DNA of 64,000 nucleotides from the NCBI RefSeq assembly GCF_011758645.1, contig NZ_JAAMOZ010000001.1, positions 62,001-126,000 of the forward strand, read 5' to 3'. The stretch is from Brooklawnia cerclae. Its GTDB lineage: Bacteria > Actinomycetota > Actinomycetes > Propionibacteriales > Propionibacteriaceae. The translations under genes and the position numbers were made by a program. Below the pieces are notes generated by a model. It saw nothing but the letters and a program-made list of their open reading frames with translations. It did not search any database and had not been told where the DNA came from. Positions within the stretch are counted from its first letter, which is position 1, and each line of letters starts with the position of its first letter. Positions 43,527 to 52,425 of this stretch are shown in pieces.

Positions 43527-43595
43527 CCGCGTTCGGGGCCGGGCGGCGCGTTCAGCCGGGACAATCGGGTTCGTCGAGACCGGTCTGTCCGGACG

Positions 43596-43709
43596 GCCGT
43601 GACTCAGTTCCTTCAATTTGGTGCGAAGCCCGCAGGGCGCAAGCGTTTCAGCTTGTCAGGGCGGGGCGCTTGCGGGCATCCGGTGGTTTTGAAGGAATCC
43701 TGTCACGCC
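43596..43709. mobile_element. 114-bp element with terminal inverted repeats, copy A
   Basis: The ends are inverted copies of about GGCGTGACnnAGTTCCTTCAA (21 bp). An internal stem (CCCGCA...GCGCAAGCG against CGCTTGCGGG) lets the whole unit fold. Copy B at 47714-47827 has the same length and ends but a different interior. It has no coding capacity, and no target duplication is obvious. It lies in the 276-bp convergent gap 43527-43799, where nothing else is seen. Confidence 0.55.
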
Positions 43710-43799
43710 TGTCGGGCGAGACGCCCGCAGTGAAGGACACGAACGGCCCGAGTTCGTCGACTCCGCGGTCGGATACCCGCTCTACCCGGGCATGGAACG

Positions 43800-44855
43800 T
43801 CACCGCCAGCCGAGTTCCGGTGCCACCTCGGTGAGGATCGCTTCTATCACATGAGCGTTGTACTCCACTCCGAGCTGATTCGGGACGGTCAGCAGAAGAG
43901 TGTCGGCGGCGGCGATGGCTTCGTCCTCGGCGAGCTGCCGGACGAGCACGTCCGGCTCGGCGGCGTAGCTGCGCCCGAAGATCGAGCGGGTCGTCGCATC
44001 GATGTAGCCGACCTGATCGGAGTCCTGGTCGCCGTGGCCGAAGTAGGTCCAGTCCTGGTCGTTGACCAGCGGGAAGATCGACCGGCTGATCGAGACGCGA
44101 GGTTCGTGCTCATGCCCGGCGGCCTTCCATGCCTCGCGGAAGACCTGGATCTGCTCGGCCTGCTGCACGTGGAACGGCTTGCCGTTCTCGTCGTCCTTGA
44201 GCGTGGAGCTCATCAGGTTCATGCCGAGTCCGGCAGCCCATGCCGCGGTCGAGTTCGAACCGGCACCCCACCAGATGCGATCGCGTAGGCCCTCGGAATA
44301 GGGTTCGAGCCGCAGAAGGCCCGGCGGGTTGGGGAACATCGGGTGCGGGTTGGGGTCGGCGAAGCTCCTGCCCTCCAGCAGCCCCAGGAGTGTCTCGGTA
44401 CGCTCGCGCGCCATGTCGGCCGCGGTCTGTCCCTCCGCAGGCTCGTAGCCGAAGTAGCGCCAGCCGTCGGCGACCTGCTCGGGCGATCCCCGGCTCACTC
44501 CGAGCTGCAGTCTGCCACCGGAGATGAGGTCCGCGGCGCCGGCGTCCTCGGCCATGTAGAACGGGTTCTCGTAGCGCATGTCGATGACCCCGGTGCCGAT
44601 CTCGATCCGGCTGGTGCGCGCCCCGATCGCGGCCAGCAGGGGGAACGGCGATCCGAGCTGGCGGGCGAAGTGGTGGACGCGGAAGTAGGCGCCGTCGGCG
44701 CCCAGTTCTTCGGCGGCCACGGCCAGGTCGATGGACTGACCGAGCGCGTCGGAGGCCGATCGCGTCGTGGAGTAGGGCGATGGCGTCCAGTGGCCGAAGG
44801 AAAGGAATCCGATCTTCTTCACAGAAAGTAGAACATTCAATGAGTCGCGGATCAT
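43800..44855 (-). CDS. LLM-class (luciferase-like) flavin-dependent oxidoreductase
   Basis: 351 residues of the bacterial luciferase-like monooxygenase fold: KIGFLSFGHW at the first strand, DLAVAAEELGADGAYFRVHHFARQLGSPFPLLAAIGARTSRIEIGTGVIDMRYENPFYMAEDAGAADLISGGRLQLGVSRGSP covering the flavin and dimer regions. It uses FMN or F420, and which one cannot be told. The start is uncertain: ATG 44855 or GTG 44821 (VKKIGFLSF). It is divergent from mntH with a palindrome in between. Confidence 0.8.
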   Translation of the reverse strand: MIRDSLNVLLSVKKIGFLSFGHWTPSPYSTTRSASDALGQSIDLAVAAEELGADGAYFRVHHFARQLGSPFPLLAAIGARTSRIEIGTGVIDMRYENPFYMAEDAGAADLISGGRLQLGVSRGSPEQVADGWRYFGYEPAEGQTAADMARERTETLLGLLEGRSFADPNPHPMFPNPPGLLRLEPYSEGLRDRIWWGAGSNSTAAWAAGLGMNLMSSTLKDDENGKPFHVQQAEQIQVFREAWKAAGHEHEPRVSISRSIFPLVNDQDWTYFGHGDQDSDQVGYIDATTRSIFGRSYAAEPDVLVRQLAEDEAIAAADTLLLTVPNQLGVEYNAHVIEAILTEVAPELGWR

Positions 44856-44897
44856 ACCGTTGTGGACTCCCGCGCTTCGCCGAAGAAGAGGCGCGCT

Positions 44898-44919
44898 AAA
44901 GTTAGAGCCATCTAACTTT
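44898..44919. promoter_or_regulatory. Perfect palindrome upstream of mntH (candidate MntR box)
   Basis: AAAGTTAGA-gcca-TCTAACTTT is a perfect 9-4-9 inverted repeat 17 bp before the mntH start. A DtxR/MntR-type regulator is encoded 1.3 kb downstream, and family boxes have this size and TTAG/CTAA content. It may also affect the divergent LLM gene. Confidence 0.6.
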
Positions 44920-44935
44920 CATGAGAAGGTGGCTC

Positions 44936-46207
44936 ATGTCGTTGTCATCGCCCGCGCCGGCCGTGCAGGACGCCGCGCCGTCGAAACCGTCGGTCAAGGC
45001 CGGCCGGTTGGTCAGCCTGTTCGGTCCGGCGTTCGTCGCCTCGGTCGCCTACGTCGACCCCGGGAACGTGGCCGCGAACCTGTCGGCCGGTTCCCGCTAC
45101 GGGTATCTGCTCGTATGGGTGCTCGTCCTGGCCAACTCGATGGCCGTCCTCGTGCAGTATCTGTCGGCGAAACTGGGCCTGGTGACCGGCCGAAGTCTTC
45201 CCGAGCTGCTGGGCGACCGGATGCCGCGCGTCCCGAGGATCCTGTTCTGGCTGCAGGCCGAGATCGTGGCCGCGGCGACCGATCTTGCCGAGGTGATCGG
45301 CGGCGCGCTGGCCCTCCACATCCTGTTCGGGACGCCGTTGCTCGCCGGGGCGATCATCGTCGGGGCGGCGTCCATGCTGCTGCTGGTCCTGCAGGTGCGC
45401 GGGGGACAACGTTGGTTCGAAGGCGTCGTGATCGCGCTGCTCGGAGTGATCACGTTCGGCTTCATGGCGGGGCTGTTCGTCAGCCCGGTCGACTGGGGCG
45501 GTGCCGTCGACGGCCTGGTGCCCCGGTTCGCTGGCACCGGCACCGTGCTGCTCGCCGCGAGCATGCTGGGAGCCACCGTGATGCCGCACGCCATTTACCT
45601 GCACTCGGCGCTCGTCCGCGACCGTCATGGTGTCTCCAGCGAGGGCCGATGGACCCGGCGTCTGCTGACCGCCACCCGGTGGGACGTGGTGTGCGGCCTG
45701 GCCGTCGCCGGAACCGTGAACATCGCGATGCTGCTCATGGCCGCCGCCGCGCTGCCGGGCGTCTCGGGCACCGACACGATCGAGGGCGCCGCGGCGGCCA
45801 TCTCGACGCATCTGGGGCCTGCCATCGGGGTGATCTTCGGCGTCGGCCTGCTGGCCTCGGGGCTCGCGTCCACCTCGGTCGGGTCCTACGCCGGCGCCGC
45901 GATCATGGGCGGACTGCTGCACGTCCAGATCCCGTTGCTCGTCCGGCGGCTGATCACCCTGATTCCGGCGATCCTCATCATCTGGCTGGGTGCCGACCCG
46001 ACATGGTCGCTGGTGCTCAGCCAGGTGTTGCTGTCGGCCGGCATTCCCTTCGCCGTGATTCCCCTGGCATGGTTGACGAGCAGGCGTAGCGTGATGGGCG
46101 ACCTCGTGAACGGCTGGGTGGTGCGTGTGCTGTCGGTCGTGGTGGTGGTGCTGATCGTGGCGCTCAATGTGGCGCTCCTCGTTCTGACCGTCGCCGGGGT
46201 CGAGTGA
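44936..46207 (+). CDS. mntH: NRAMP-family Mn2+/divalent metal transporter
   Basis: 423-residue proton-coupled metal importer with about eleven membrane helices. The metal-site motifs are present: DPGN at 41-44 in helix 1 and MPHAIY in helix 6. ATG 44936 is preferred over the ATG at 44921 because AGAAGG stands six bases before it. It is followed after 40 bases by an MntR-like regulator. It contrasts with the NRAMP-like protein of the 5-oxoproline island, which lacks these motifs. Confidence 0.9.
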   Translation: MSLSSPAPAVQDAAPSKPSVKAGRLVSLFGPAFVASVAYVDPGNVAANLSAGSRYGYLLVWVLVLANSMAVLVQYLSAKLGLVTGRSLPELLGDRMPRVPRILFWLQAEIVAAATDLAEVIGGALALHILFGTPLLAGAIIVGAASMLLLVLQVRGGQRWFEGVVIALLGVITFGFMAGLFVSPVDWGGAVDGLVPRFAGTGTVLLAASMLGATVMPHAIYLHSALVRDRHGVSSEGRWTRRLLTATRWDVVCGLAVAGTVNIAMLLMAAAALPGVSGTDTIEGAAAAISTHLGPAIGVIFGVGLLASGLASTSVGSYAGAAIMGGLLHVQIPLLVRRLITLIPAILIIWLGADPTWSLVLSQVLLSAGIPFAVIPLAWLTSRRSVMGDLVNGWVVRVLSVVVVVLIVALNVALLVLTVAGVE

Positions 46208-46247
46208 ACGACTAGTGGACGAGGCGGACGACCGCGGGAGGAGGTGG

Positions 46248-46943
46248 ATGCCAGTGGACGATGAGCGCCCGGACGGCCAGCTGAATCGCGTCGCCGAGGA
46301 CTACCTCAAAGCTGTCTGGTCCGCCTCCGAATGGGGCGGCGGCCCGGCCACCGTGTCGTCCCTTGCCCAGAGGTTCGCCACGACGAAGGCGACGGTGTCG
46401 GCGAACCTGAAGCGTCTGGTGTCGCAGGGGCTGGTCACGCACGACCCCTATCGTCCGATCGAGTTGACCGACGCGGGCGAGCAGGTGGCCCTGACGATGG
46501 TGCGGCGCCACCGCATCCTGGAGACCTTCCTCGTGGAACTGCTCGGATACGAGTGGGACGAGGTGCACGACCTGGCCGAGCGGCTGGAACATGCGGCGAC
46601 GAGCGAGATGATCGACCGGGTCGACGCCCTGCTCGGGCATCCGGAGGCCGACCCGCACGGCGACCCGATCCCGTCGAGCACCGGTGAGGTGCCGTACCTG
46701 GCCGGTGCACGGGTGATGAACACCGCCGAGCCCGGACGATACGAGATCCTGCGCATCTCCGACGCGGTCGCGGATCAGTTGCGCAGCTTTGCCGACCATC
46801 AGATCCGGCCCGGCGCGGTCTTCTCACTGGAGGACGCGCGCCCGGGCGTCCGCGCGATCCGGCTTCGCGACTCGGGTGCGCGGCTCGAGGTCAGCGACGA
46901 GACGCTCGCCAGCGTCATCGCCCGGCCCGCCGACGAAGGGTGA
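46248..46943 (+). CDS. DtxR/MntR-family metal-dependent regulator
   Basis: 231 residues from ATG 46248 behind GGAGGAGG. GTG 46254 is also well placed. It has an N-terminal winged HTH (DYLKAVWSASEWGGGPATVSSLAQRFATTKATVSANLKRLVSQGLV), a metal-binding and dimer domain (RRHRILETFLVELLGYEWDEVHDLAERLEHAATSEMIDRVDALLGHP, with Glu, Cys-free and His ligands as in MntR), and a C-terminal SH3-like FeoA-type domain. It probably represses mntH through the palindrome at 44898-44919 when Mn2+ is plentiful. Confidence 0.86.
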   Translation: MPVDDERPDGQLNRVAEDYLKAVWSASEWGGGPATVSSLAQRFATTKATVSANLKRLVSQGLVTHDPYRPIELTDAGEQVALTMVRRHRILETFLVELLGYEWDEVHDLAERLEHAATSEMIDRVDALLGHPEADPHGDPIPSSTGEVPYLAGARVMNTAEPGRYEILRISDAVADQLRSFADHQIRPGAVFSLEDARPGVRAIRLRDSGARLEVSDETLASVIARPADEG

Positions 46944-47641
46944 GCCGTCCGGTCGAGGCTGGGCATCGTCCGTCCGGTTCCGGTGATCGCCCGCTCGCCG
47001 AGGTGCGGTTGGAACCCGTGCTGGACGTCCTTCTGGCCGAGTTGGGCCCGCAGGGATGGTGGCCCGCGCACAGCGCGTTCGAGATGATGGTCGGCGCGAT
47101 CTTGGTGCAGAACACCAGCTGGCGCAACGTCGAGACGAGCATCACGAACCTCGCGGGGCTCGGCCTGCTCGATCCCGCGTCGCTCCTGGCGTGCGGCGTG
47201 GCGACGCTCACCGAGGCGATCCGGCCCTCCGGATTCATGACCGCCAAGACGAGAGCTTGCCGGGGAATGGCCGAGTGGTATCAGGTGAACGACGCGGACG
47301 ACGGCCGGGCGATCGGCCGGATGCCGGACGATGAGTTGCGCCGCAGCCTGCTGGCGCTTCCCGGCGTCGGGCCCGAGACCGCCGACGTCATCTCGCTCTA
47401 TGCGTTCGGGCGGCGGGTGTTCGTCGCCGATGCCTATGCCCGGCGTGTGCTGCGGGACCTGGGGTTCGCGGTGCCCGGCTCATACCCGGCTACGCAGACG
47501 CAACTCGCTCCCGTGATGGTTCGTTCCTCCTTGTCGGAGGCCGATCTTGGAGAACTGCACGGGCTCCTCGTGGCCGTCGGGAAGCTGTTGGGCTCACAGG
47601 CCGGGGATGTCCTGTTGGCGCGGCTCCGAGCCGCGGTCTGA
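46940..47641 (+). CDS. Endonuclease III-like (HhH-GPD) protein
   Basis: 233 residues from GTG 46940 (GTGA overlap). The HhH-GPD fold is clear: AFEMMVGAILVQNTSWRNVETSI, the hairpin LPGVGPETADVISLYAFGRRVFVADAYARRVL with the conserved Asp. The catalytic Lys of endonuclease III (LPGVGRKTA) is replaced by Glu, and no C-terminal iron-sulfur Cys cluster is seen. It resembles the endonuclease III-related/MagIII group and may be a base-repair glycosylase. Why it is coupled to a metal regulator is unclear. Confidence 0.8.
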   Translation: MSRPVEAGHRPSGSGDRPLAEVRLEPVLDVLLAELGPQGWWPAHSAFEMMVGAILVQNTSWRNVETSITNLAGLGLLDPASLLACGVATLTEAIRPSGFMTAKTRACRGMAEWYQVNDADDGRAIGRMPDDELRRSLLALPGVGPETADVISLYAFGRRVFVADAYARRVLRDLGFAVPGSYPATQTQLAPVMVRSSLSEADLGELHGLLVAVGKLLGSQAGDVLLARLRAAV

Positions 47642-47713
47642 GGCTACTTTCTCCTGCGCGGCGAGAATCTCGGGTGGGCCGGCCATACCGCGTGACGTCC
47701 TTTCCCTCGGGGC

Positions 47714-47827
47714 AGCGTGACTGAGTTCCTTCAAATTTGGTGGTGACTGCCGGGTCTGAGGCTGTGACAAGGGACATCAGTGCGGCGCTGCGGCGAGCCA
47801 GGTCATTTGAAGGAACTGTGTCACGCC
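47714..47827. mobile_element. 114-bp element with terminal inverted repeats, copy B
   Basis: It starts AGCGTGACTGAGTTCCTTC and ends with the inverted GGAACTGTGTCACGCC. Length and termini equal those of copy A at 43596-43709. The internal 70 bp differ. It lies in the 320-base gap 47642-47961, in which no gene or other feature is seen. Confidence 0.55.
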
Positions 47828-47961
47828 GCGGGTTCCTGCCCGCCGCTAACGCGCCCCAGCCACCGATCGTGATGTCGGATGCCGCCCCTAGACTGACGTC
47901 GAAGACGACGATGTGCGGCGATGCGGCGCACACGATGCGGGCCGGGGGAACGGGGAGGGGC

Positions 47962-49770
47962 ATGTCCGAGCAGGGCGGTGTTCTTCCTCGTGAGCAGGAG
48001 GTCAACCGGAGGTACCAGGAGATCCTGGCGGCGATGCCGGAGTACACCGAGATCGACGGTACTCGGGTGCGGGTGCCTCGCGCGGTTCGGGGCCCTCTGA
48101 CCGGGAGAGTCCGGATGCGCCATCCCGGCGACGACGAGGACGACGCCTTCTACATCGGGCCGACGCACGTGTCCGTCGACCTGGGCGGGGGACGCGAGAC
48201 CCAGGTGGTCAGCTGGGCGGCGCCGGCGGCGGCCGCCTTCTTCGAGCGGCACTACGACAGGGGTCTGGTCAAGGTGCGCCGACACTTCGACGCGGCGGCC
48301 GAAGGCGATGCGCTGACGAAGGTGTGGGACGAGTGGCTGACCGAGCGGGACGGCGTGGCCTTCGAGGGCGACCCCGATGCGGATGCCGCGGATCACGATG
48401 GGGTCGAGAACGCGTCCCTGACAGCCGAGGACGCGCTGCGTGAGCGGCTGCTCGCCCCGCGCACGCCGCTCACCGCGCTGCTCGGTACGCTGCAGCCGGA
48501 GCAGTACGCTCTGGTGTCCGCCGACCCTGCGGTGTCCCTGGTGGTGCAGGGCCACGCCGGTACGGGAAAGACGGTGGTGGCCACTCACCGCGCCGCGTGG
48601 CTGACCCATGCCGAGCGGGAGCACCGGCTGGGACGCGTCCTGCTGCTCGGTCCGACACCCACCTGGGCCATGCACATCGCGCCGGTCATCGCGGAGCTGG
48701 GGACGCCCGACACGATCGTCGTCCGATCGCTGACACAGGTGCTGGCCGAGTTGCTGGGAACGGACGCGCAGGCGTCGCGCAGCACGTTCGACGGCGCCGA
48801 TGTGGTGCACGCGACCTCGGAACAACTGGGCAGGACGCTCGCCGTGGTCGTCGCCGATCAGTTACGCGCCGACCCGGAGCTCACGCCCGCCAGGGCCTAC
48901 GACGCCTTCCTCAAGACCAACCGGGTGGCGGCACCGGGCGGTACGCGCCGCGACTTCGCCGAATGGCGGGAAACCCTGCCCCGCACGTTCGACGCGGCGA
49001 TGAATGACATGCGCCTGTGGCCGCTGCTGGCGTATCTGGTCGTCCTGCTGTCGGAGCCGGAACGCCACGCACATGTGATCGTGGATGAGGCACAGGATCT
49101 GCGTCCGCTGGAGTTGCTTGTGCTGGCCAGGCTCGATGCCGGCACCTGGACGCTGATCGGCGACATGCGGCAGCGGCGCACCAGCTACACCCCCGGCACG
49201 TGGAAGCGTGTGCGCAAGCTGCTCGGCATCGAGGAGCAGCCCGAGAAACAGCTCGCCGGCGGTTACCGGAGCACCCAGGCGATCATCGACTTCGCGGGTT
49301 CCCTGCTGCCGAGGTCGGACGCACGGCGCAACCCGGCGGTGCTCGGGGCCGGGGCGCCGCCTCGCGTGGTGGACGCGTCCGCGCGGGGAACAGACCTTCC
49401 CGCGACGGTGCTGGACGAGGCACTCCGGCTCGTCGACGCTCATCCCGACGGTGTCGTGGCGGTGATCACCGCGCTCGTCGGCGACGTCGCGGAGCGCGCG
49501 TCCGATCAGGGCTGGCGGACCGACGCGAGCCAGGTCTGGAGGGACGAGTCGGGCCGTCGGTTCAGTCTGCTGACCTCCGAGCAGGCGCGGGGCCTGGAGT
49601 TCGACGCGCTGGTGGTCGCCGAGCCCGCCGCCTTCCGGGAACGGGCCGGGGATCTCGGTCCGCTGTACACGGCGCTGACGCGCGCCAATCTCGAGTTGAC
49701 CGTGGTTCATCGGCGCTCGCTGCCGCCTGCGTTGGTCCGCTACATCCGCGAGCATCCCGACCGATTCTGA
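47962..49770 (+). CDS. HelD-like superfamily 1 ATPase
   Basis: 602 residues from ATG 47962, with GGGGAGG just before. The N-terminal part has DAFYIGPTHVSVDLGGGRETQVVSWAAPAAAAFFE, matching the HelD pattern YIGR...VDWRAPVA..F. Motor motifs: GHAGTGKT (about 196-203), VIVDEAQD (about 372), GGYRSTQAI, and the C-terminal LTSEQARGLEFDALVV and LYTALTRA. HelD proteins pull stalled RNA polymerase off DNA. This one is shorter than typical actinobacterial HelD and is grouped with a ParA-like ATPase, so its role may differ. Confidence 0.78.
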   Translation: MSEQGGVLPREQEVNRRYQEILAAMPEYTEIDGTRVRVPRAVRGPLTGRVRMRHPGDDEDDAFYIGPTHVSVDLGGGRETQVVSWAAPAAAAFFERHYDRGLVKVRRHFDAAAEGDALTKVWDEWLTERDGVAFEGDPDADAADHDGVENASLTAEDALRERLLAPRTPLTALLGTLQPEQYALVSADPAVSLVVQGHAGTGKTVVATHRAAWLTHAEREHRLGRVLLLGPTPTWAMHIAPVIAELGTPDTIVVRSLTQVLAELLGTDAQASRSTFDGADVVHATSEQLGRTLAVVVADQLRADPELTPARAYDAFLKTNRVAAPGGTRRDFAEWRETLPRTFDAAMNDMRLWPLLAYLVVLLSEPERHAHVIVDEAQDLRPLELLVLARLDAGTWTLIGDMRQRRTSYTPGTWKRVRKLLGIEEQPEKQLAGGYRSTQAIIDFAGSLLPRSDARRNPAVLGAGAPPRVVDASARGTDLPATVLDEALRLVDAHPDGVVAVITALVGDVAERASDQGWRTDASQVWRDESGRRFSLLTSEQARGLEFDALVVAEPAAFRERAGDLGPLYTALTRANLELTVVHRRSLPPALVRYIREHPDRF

Positions 49771-49806
49771 CAAGCCGAACCCCAGCCGAAGGAGACGCCA
49801 CCGACG

Positions 49807-50670
49807 ATGACGCACGTGATATCCCTGCTGAACATGAAGGGCGGGGTCGGCAAGACCACGACCACCGTGATCCTGGGGGAGTTCCTCGCCGGGGAACTCG
49901 GACGCAAGGTGCTGCTGATCGACATGGATCCCCAGATCAGCCTGTCGATCACGATGCTGGGTGAGAGGCAGTGGGTACTGCTCAACGACGGAGGCCACAC
50001 GCTCGCCCAGCTGTTCACCGATGCCCTGAACGAGGGGGACGAGCCCCGGTTCGATCTGGACACGGCGCTGCAGCGCAACGTCTCCAACGTCAAGGACGTG
50101 GCCAACGTCGATCTGCTGCCCTCGTCCCTCGACATCATCCCGCAGCTCCCGCACCTGGAGGCCATCAGCGCGGCGGCGCGATCGGCCGACCCGCCGGTGT
50201 GGGACATGTTCCGTGAGGGTATCGGGCCGATCCTGGACGCCTATGACTACGTGTTGGTGGACTGCCCGCCCAACCTTGGGGTCATGACGGCCAGTGCCCT
50301 GCGGATCAGTGAGGGGTACGTCATCCCGACGATCCCCGATGTGCTGTCGACCTACGGCATATCCGCTGTCCAGCGCGAGGTGAAGCGGTTCGCCAGGACC
50401 GCGGGCATCCCCGAGCCGGTGGAGTTCGGCACGATCGTCACGAAGCACGAGAAGCGGTCGCCGGTGCACCGGAGCCAGATGGCGCGGTTGAAGAACGACC
50501 CGGCCATTCCGCCGCTGCTCCATCCATCCATTCCGCAGAACAGCAAGATTTCCGGAGGGGTCGAGGGCCCGTTCAAGTCGCTCAAGGGGAAGTACGGTGC
50601 GCGCGACTGCTACGACGTCCTCTTCGACCTCACGGAGGCATTCCGGCAGCGCATCGAGGAGGGCGAATGA
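49807..50670 (+). CDS. ParA/Soj-like ATPase
   Basis: 287 residues. The deviant Walker A KGGVGKTTT is at residues 11-19, followed by VLLIDMDPQISLSI and YVLVDCPPNLGVMTASALRISEGYVIPTIPDVLSTYGISAV. This is a cytoplasmic MinD/ParA-type ATPase that would bind DNA nonspecifically as an ATP dimer. It follows the HelD-like gene by 36 bases and overlaps the next by four. No ParB or parS is seen. It is not the chromosomal parA, which would lie next to parB near the origin. Confidence 0.83.
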   Translation: MTHVISLLNMKGGVGKTTTTVILGEFLAGELGRKVLLIDMDPQISLSITMLGERQWVLLNDGGHTLAQLFTDALNEGDEPRFDLDTALQRNVSNVKDVANVDLLPSSLDIIPQLPHLEAISAAARSADPPVWDMFREGIGPILDAYDYVLVDCPPNLGVMTASALRISEGYVIPTIPDVLSTYGISAVQREVKRFARTAGIPEPVEFGTIVTKHEKRSPVHRSQMARLKNDPAIPPLLHPSIPQNSKISGGVEGPFKSLKGKYGARDCYDVLFDLTEAFRQRIEEGE

Positions 50671-51506
50671 ACCCGGCGGCGAAGCAGGCTGCCTCGCGGC
50701 AGATCCGACGGGCGACCGAGGCCCTGAATGCCCTTGCGGCACGCGATGATGAGGGCGCGGCCCTGGCGGGGCAGCTCGCTGGTCTGGTGGCCGTGCTCGC
50801 CGAGACCGCTGCCGAGGGGACGCGGTTCAATGCCGACCTTGTCGCGGCACTCGCGCCGGGGGTGGAGCCGGCGCGTACGCCAGGAGCGAGGTCGGCGACG
50901 ACAGAGTCGGTGGCGACGACGGAGGAGTCCGGCCCGAGCGGGGTCGCCGGTGCCCTGCGGGAACGGCTGGGGACGATGACCGTGGCGGAGCTACGGGCGC
51001 TCATCCGGGAACGCGGGATCCCGCATCCGCGGCTCAAGGCCCTGTCCAAGGCCAGGAAGGCAGAGCTGATCGAGGTCGTCCTCGTGGCAGAGGCGGACGA
51101 GGAACGACTGCCGGACGCTCGGTCGGCCTCGGCCGCTGATGCGGCGATCCCCGGCACGGAGGTGGTGGATGCGGCGCCCGCAGGTCTCGCGTCCGCCGGA
51201 GCGACGCCGACGAGCGTTGCGCCGAGCGCTCGGCAGGGCTCGGGCAGGGGAAGGCGTCGACCCAGCGTCCTCGACCCGTACGCACTCGCCCGCCAGGAGG
51301 GTGAGACCGGGCTCCGAGCCCGCTTGGACGCCCTCGATGCCGACCAGCTCAAGGACATCGTCCGCGACTACGGCATGGACTACGATCGCCGGGCGATGCG
51401 GTGGACCGATCAGCAGCGGCTCGTCGGCCGCATCGTCGAGCGGGTCGACTTCGGCACGACGCAGGGGTCGGCCTTCCGGGGTGGGGAGCCGCACAAGGAC
51501 GCATGA
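50667..51506 (+). CDS. Hypothetical protein with two SAP-like segments, partner of ParA-like ATPase
   Basis: 279 residues. The N-terminal helix is AAKQAASRQIRRATEALNAL. A first SAP-like segment is LGTMTVAELRALIRERGIPHPRLKALSKARKAELIEVV (about 93-130). A disordered Ala/Ser/Arg linker follows, then a second similar segment, LDALDADQLKDIVRDYGMDYDRRAMRWTDQQRLVGRIVERV (about 225-265). SAP-type helices bind DNA, so this may be the DNA-binding or adaptor partner of the ParA-like protein. No full-length family is recognised. Confidence 0.65.
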   Translation: MNPAAKQAASRQIRRATEALNALAARDDEGAALAGQLAGLVAVLAETAAEGTRFNADLVAALAPGVEPARTPGARSATTESVATTEESGPSGVAGALRERLGTMTVAELRALIRERGIPHPRLKALSKARKAELIEVVLVAEADEERLPDARSASAADAAIPGTEVVDAAPAGLASAGATPTSVAPSARQGSGRGRRRPSVLDPYALARQEGETGLRARLDALDADQLKDIVRDYGMDYDRRAMRWTDQQRLVGRIVERVDFGTTQGSAFRGGEPHKDA

Positions 51507-51647
51507 CACTCCCTGTGACTGGTAGTCGGAGGGGAGAGCCCACCGCCTCCTGCCCGGGAAGCAGCGATGAGTGTTGTTCCCGGTGTCTCTACACTGCTGC
51601 GGGTGCAGCGAGGAAGTGGTTGACTCGCGCCATGTTAACCTCCCGCC

Positions 51648-52190
51648 ATGGAGGGGCTCCGGCGCACGACCTATCAGTTGATTCTGCCCATGGCGGTCGT
51701 CCTGCCGGTGTGGATTTCGTTCGGACGAGCGGTATTCGGCTCGGGCGGTTGGCTCATGGTCATTTTCACCGTCACGCTTGCACCGGCTCTGTGCGTCCTG
51801 CTCATCGTCTGCCGGTTTCTGATTCCGGTCGGGCTCGACGCCGCTGGCCGCAAGACGATAGGCGAGGTCGAGGCGATACTGCTTGCCGTGCTCTACCTTC
51901 AGGTCTTCTTGTTCGGCTTCTTCGTGGTGGACGGTGGCGACACGCTGGACAGCGTCGGATCGGTGGCCACAGAGATCTTCGGCAAGGGGTTCGAGGAGGC
52001 GTCGTCGGTTCTCAGCGGCGTGACGTTCGTCGCAGCAGTTGCCCTCGCGGTGACGATCCTGGTGTACCTCGCAGTCCAGCGGGCCAAACTCCGGCGAACC
52101 CGTCAGCCAGGGTCGGGATTCTGGCGGCCCTCGCAGGTGTCCGATCCGGTGGGGCCGTCGACGCCCGGACGGCAAAAGCCGCCCCGCTAG
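51648..52190 (+). CDS. Hypothetical membrane protein
   Basis: 180 residues with four hydrophobic segments (about 11-27, 34-62, 77-96, 122-145) and a polar basic C-terminus (RAKLRRTRQPGSGFW...). No family is recognised. No ribosome site is obvious before ATG 51648. The 141-base gap before it shows nothing else. Its 3' end overlaps a stem that probably terminates the facing tRNA gene. Confidence 0.55.
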   Translation: MEGLRRTTYQLILPMAVVLPVWISFGRAVFGSGGWLMVIFTVTLAPALCVLLIVCRFLIPVGLDAAGRKTIGEVEAILLAVLYLQVFLFGFFVVDGGDTLDSVGSVATEIFGKGFEEASSVLSGVTFVAAVALAVTILVYLAVQRAKLRRTRQPGSGFWRPSQVSDPVGPSTPGRQKPPR

Positions 52191-52218
52191 CATTATCTTT
52201 ACTAGTCAGAGCGGCTTT
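52175..52218 (-). terminator. Terminator-like stem after tRNA-Pro
   Basis: AAAGCCGC (52175-52182) pairs with GCGGCTTT (52211-52218), with an inner AGCGG-cttt-CCGCT overlapping. Read on the minus strand it follows the tRNA 3' end and finishes in CTTTTGCC. Confidence 0.45.
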
Positions 52219-52225
52219 CCGCTGG

Positions 52226-52302
<77 letters not shown>

Positions 52303-52425
52303 GTTGAAGGCCGACCGCTAGCCTAACGCACCTGCGTCCTGGCTACCAAGTCGTGCCGACGCCACCGCCTGAGCGTCCACTGGAGGGGCGCGGTATCGCC
52401 CGCAGGGGCGCGCCCGCCCTGTTGT

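Noticed and set aside
49807-50670. Chromosomal parA near the replication origin
   Set aside because: No ParB, parS, rsmG or dnaA context. Its neighbours are a HelD-like ATPase and a SAP-like protein.
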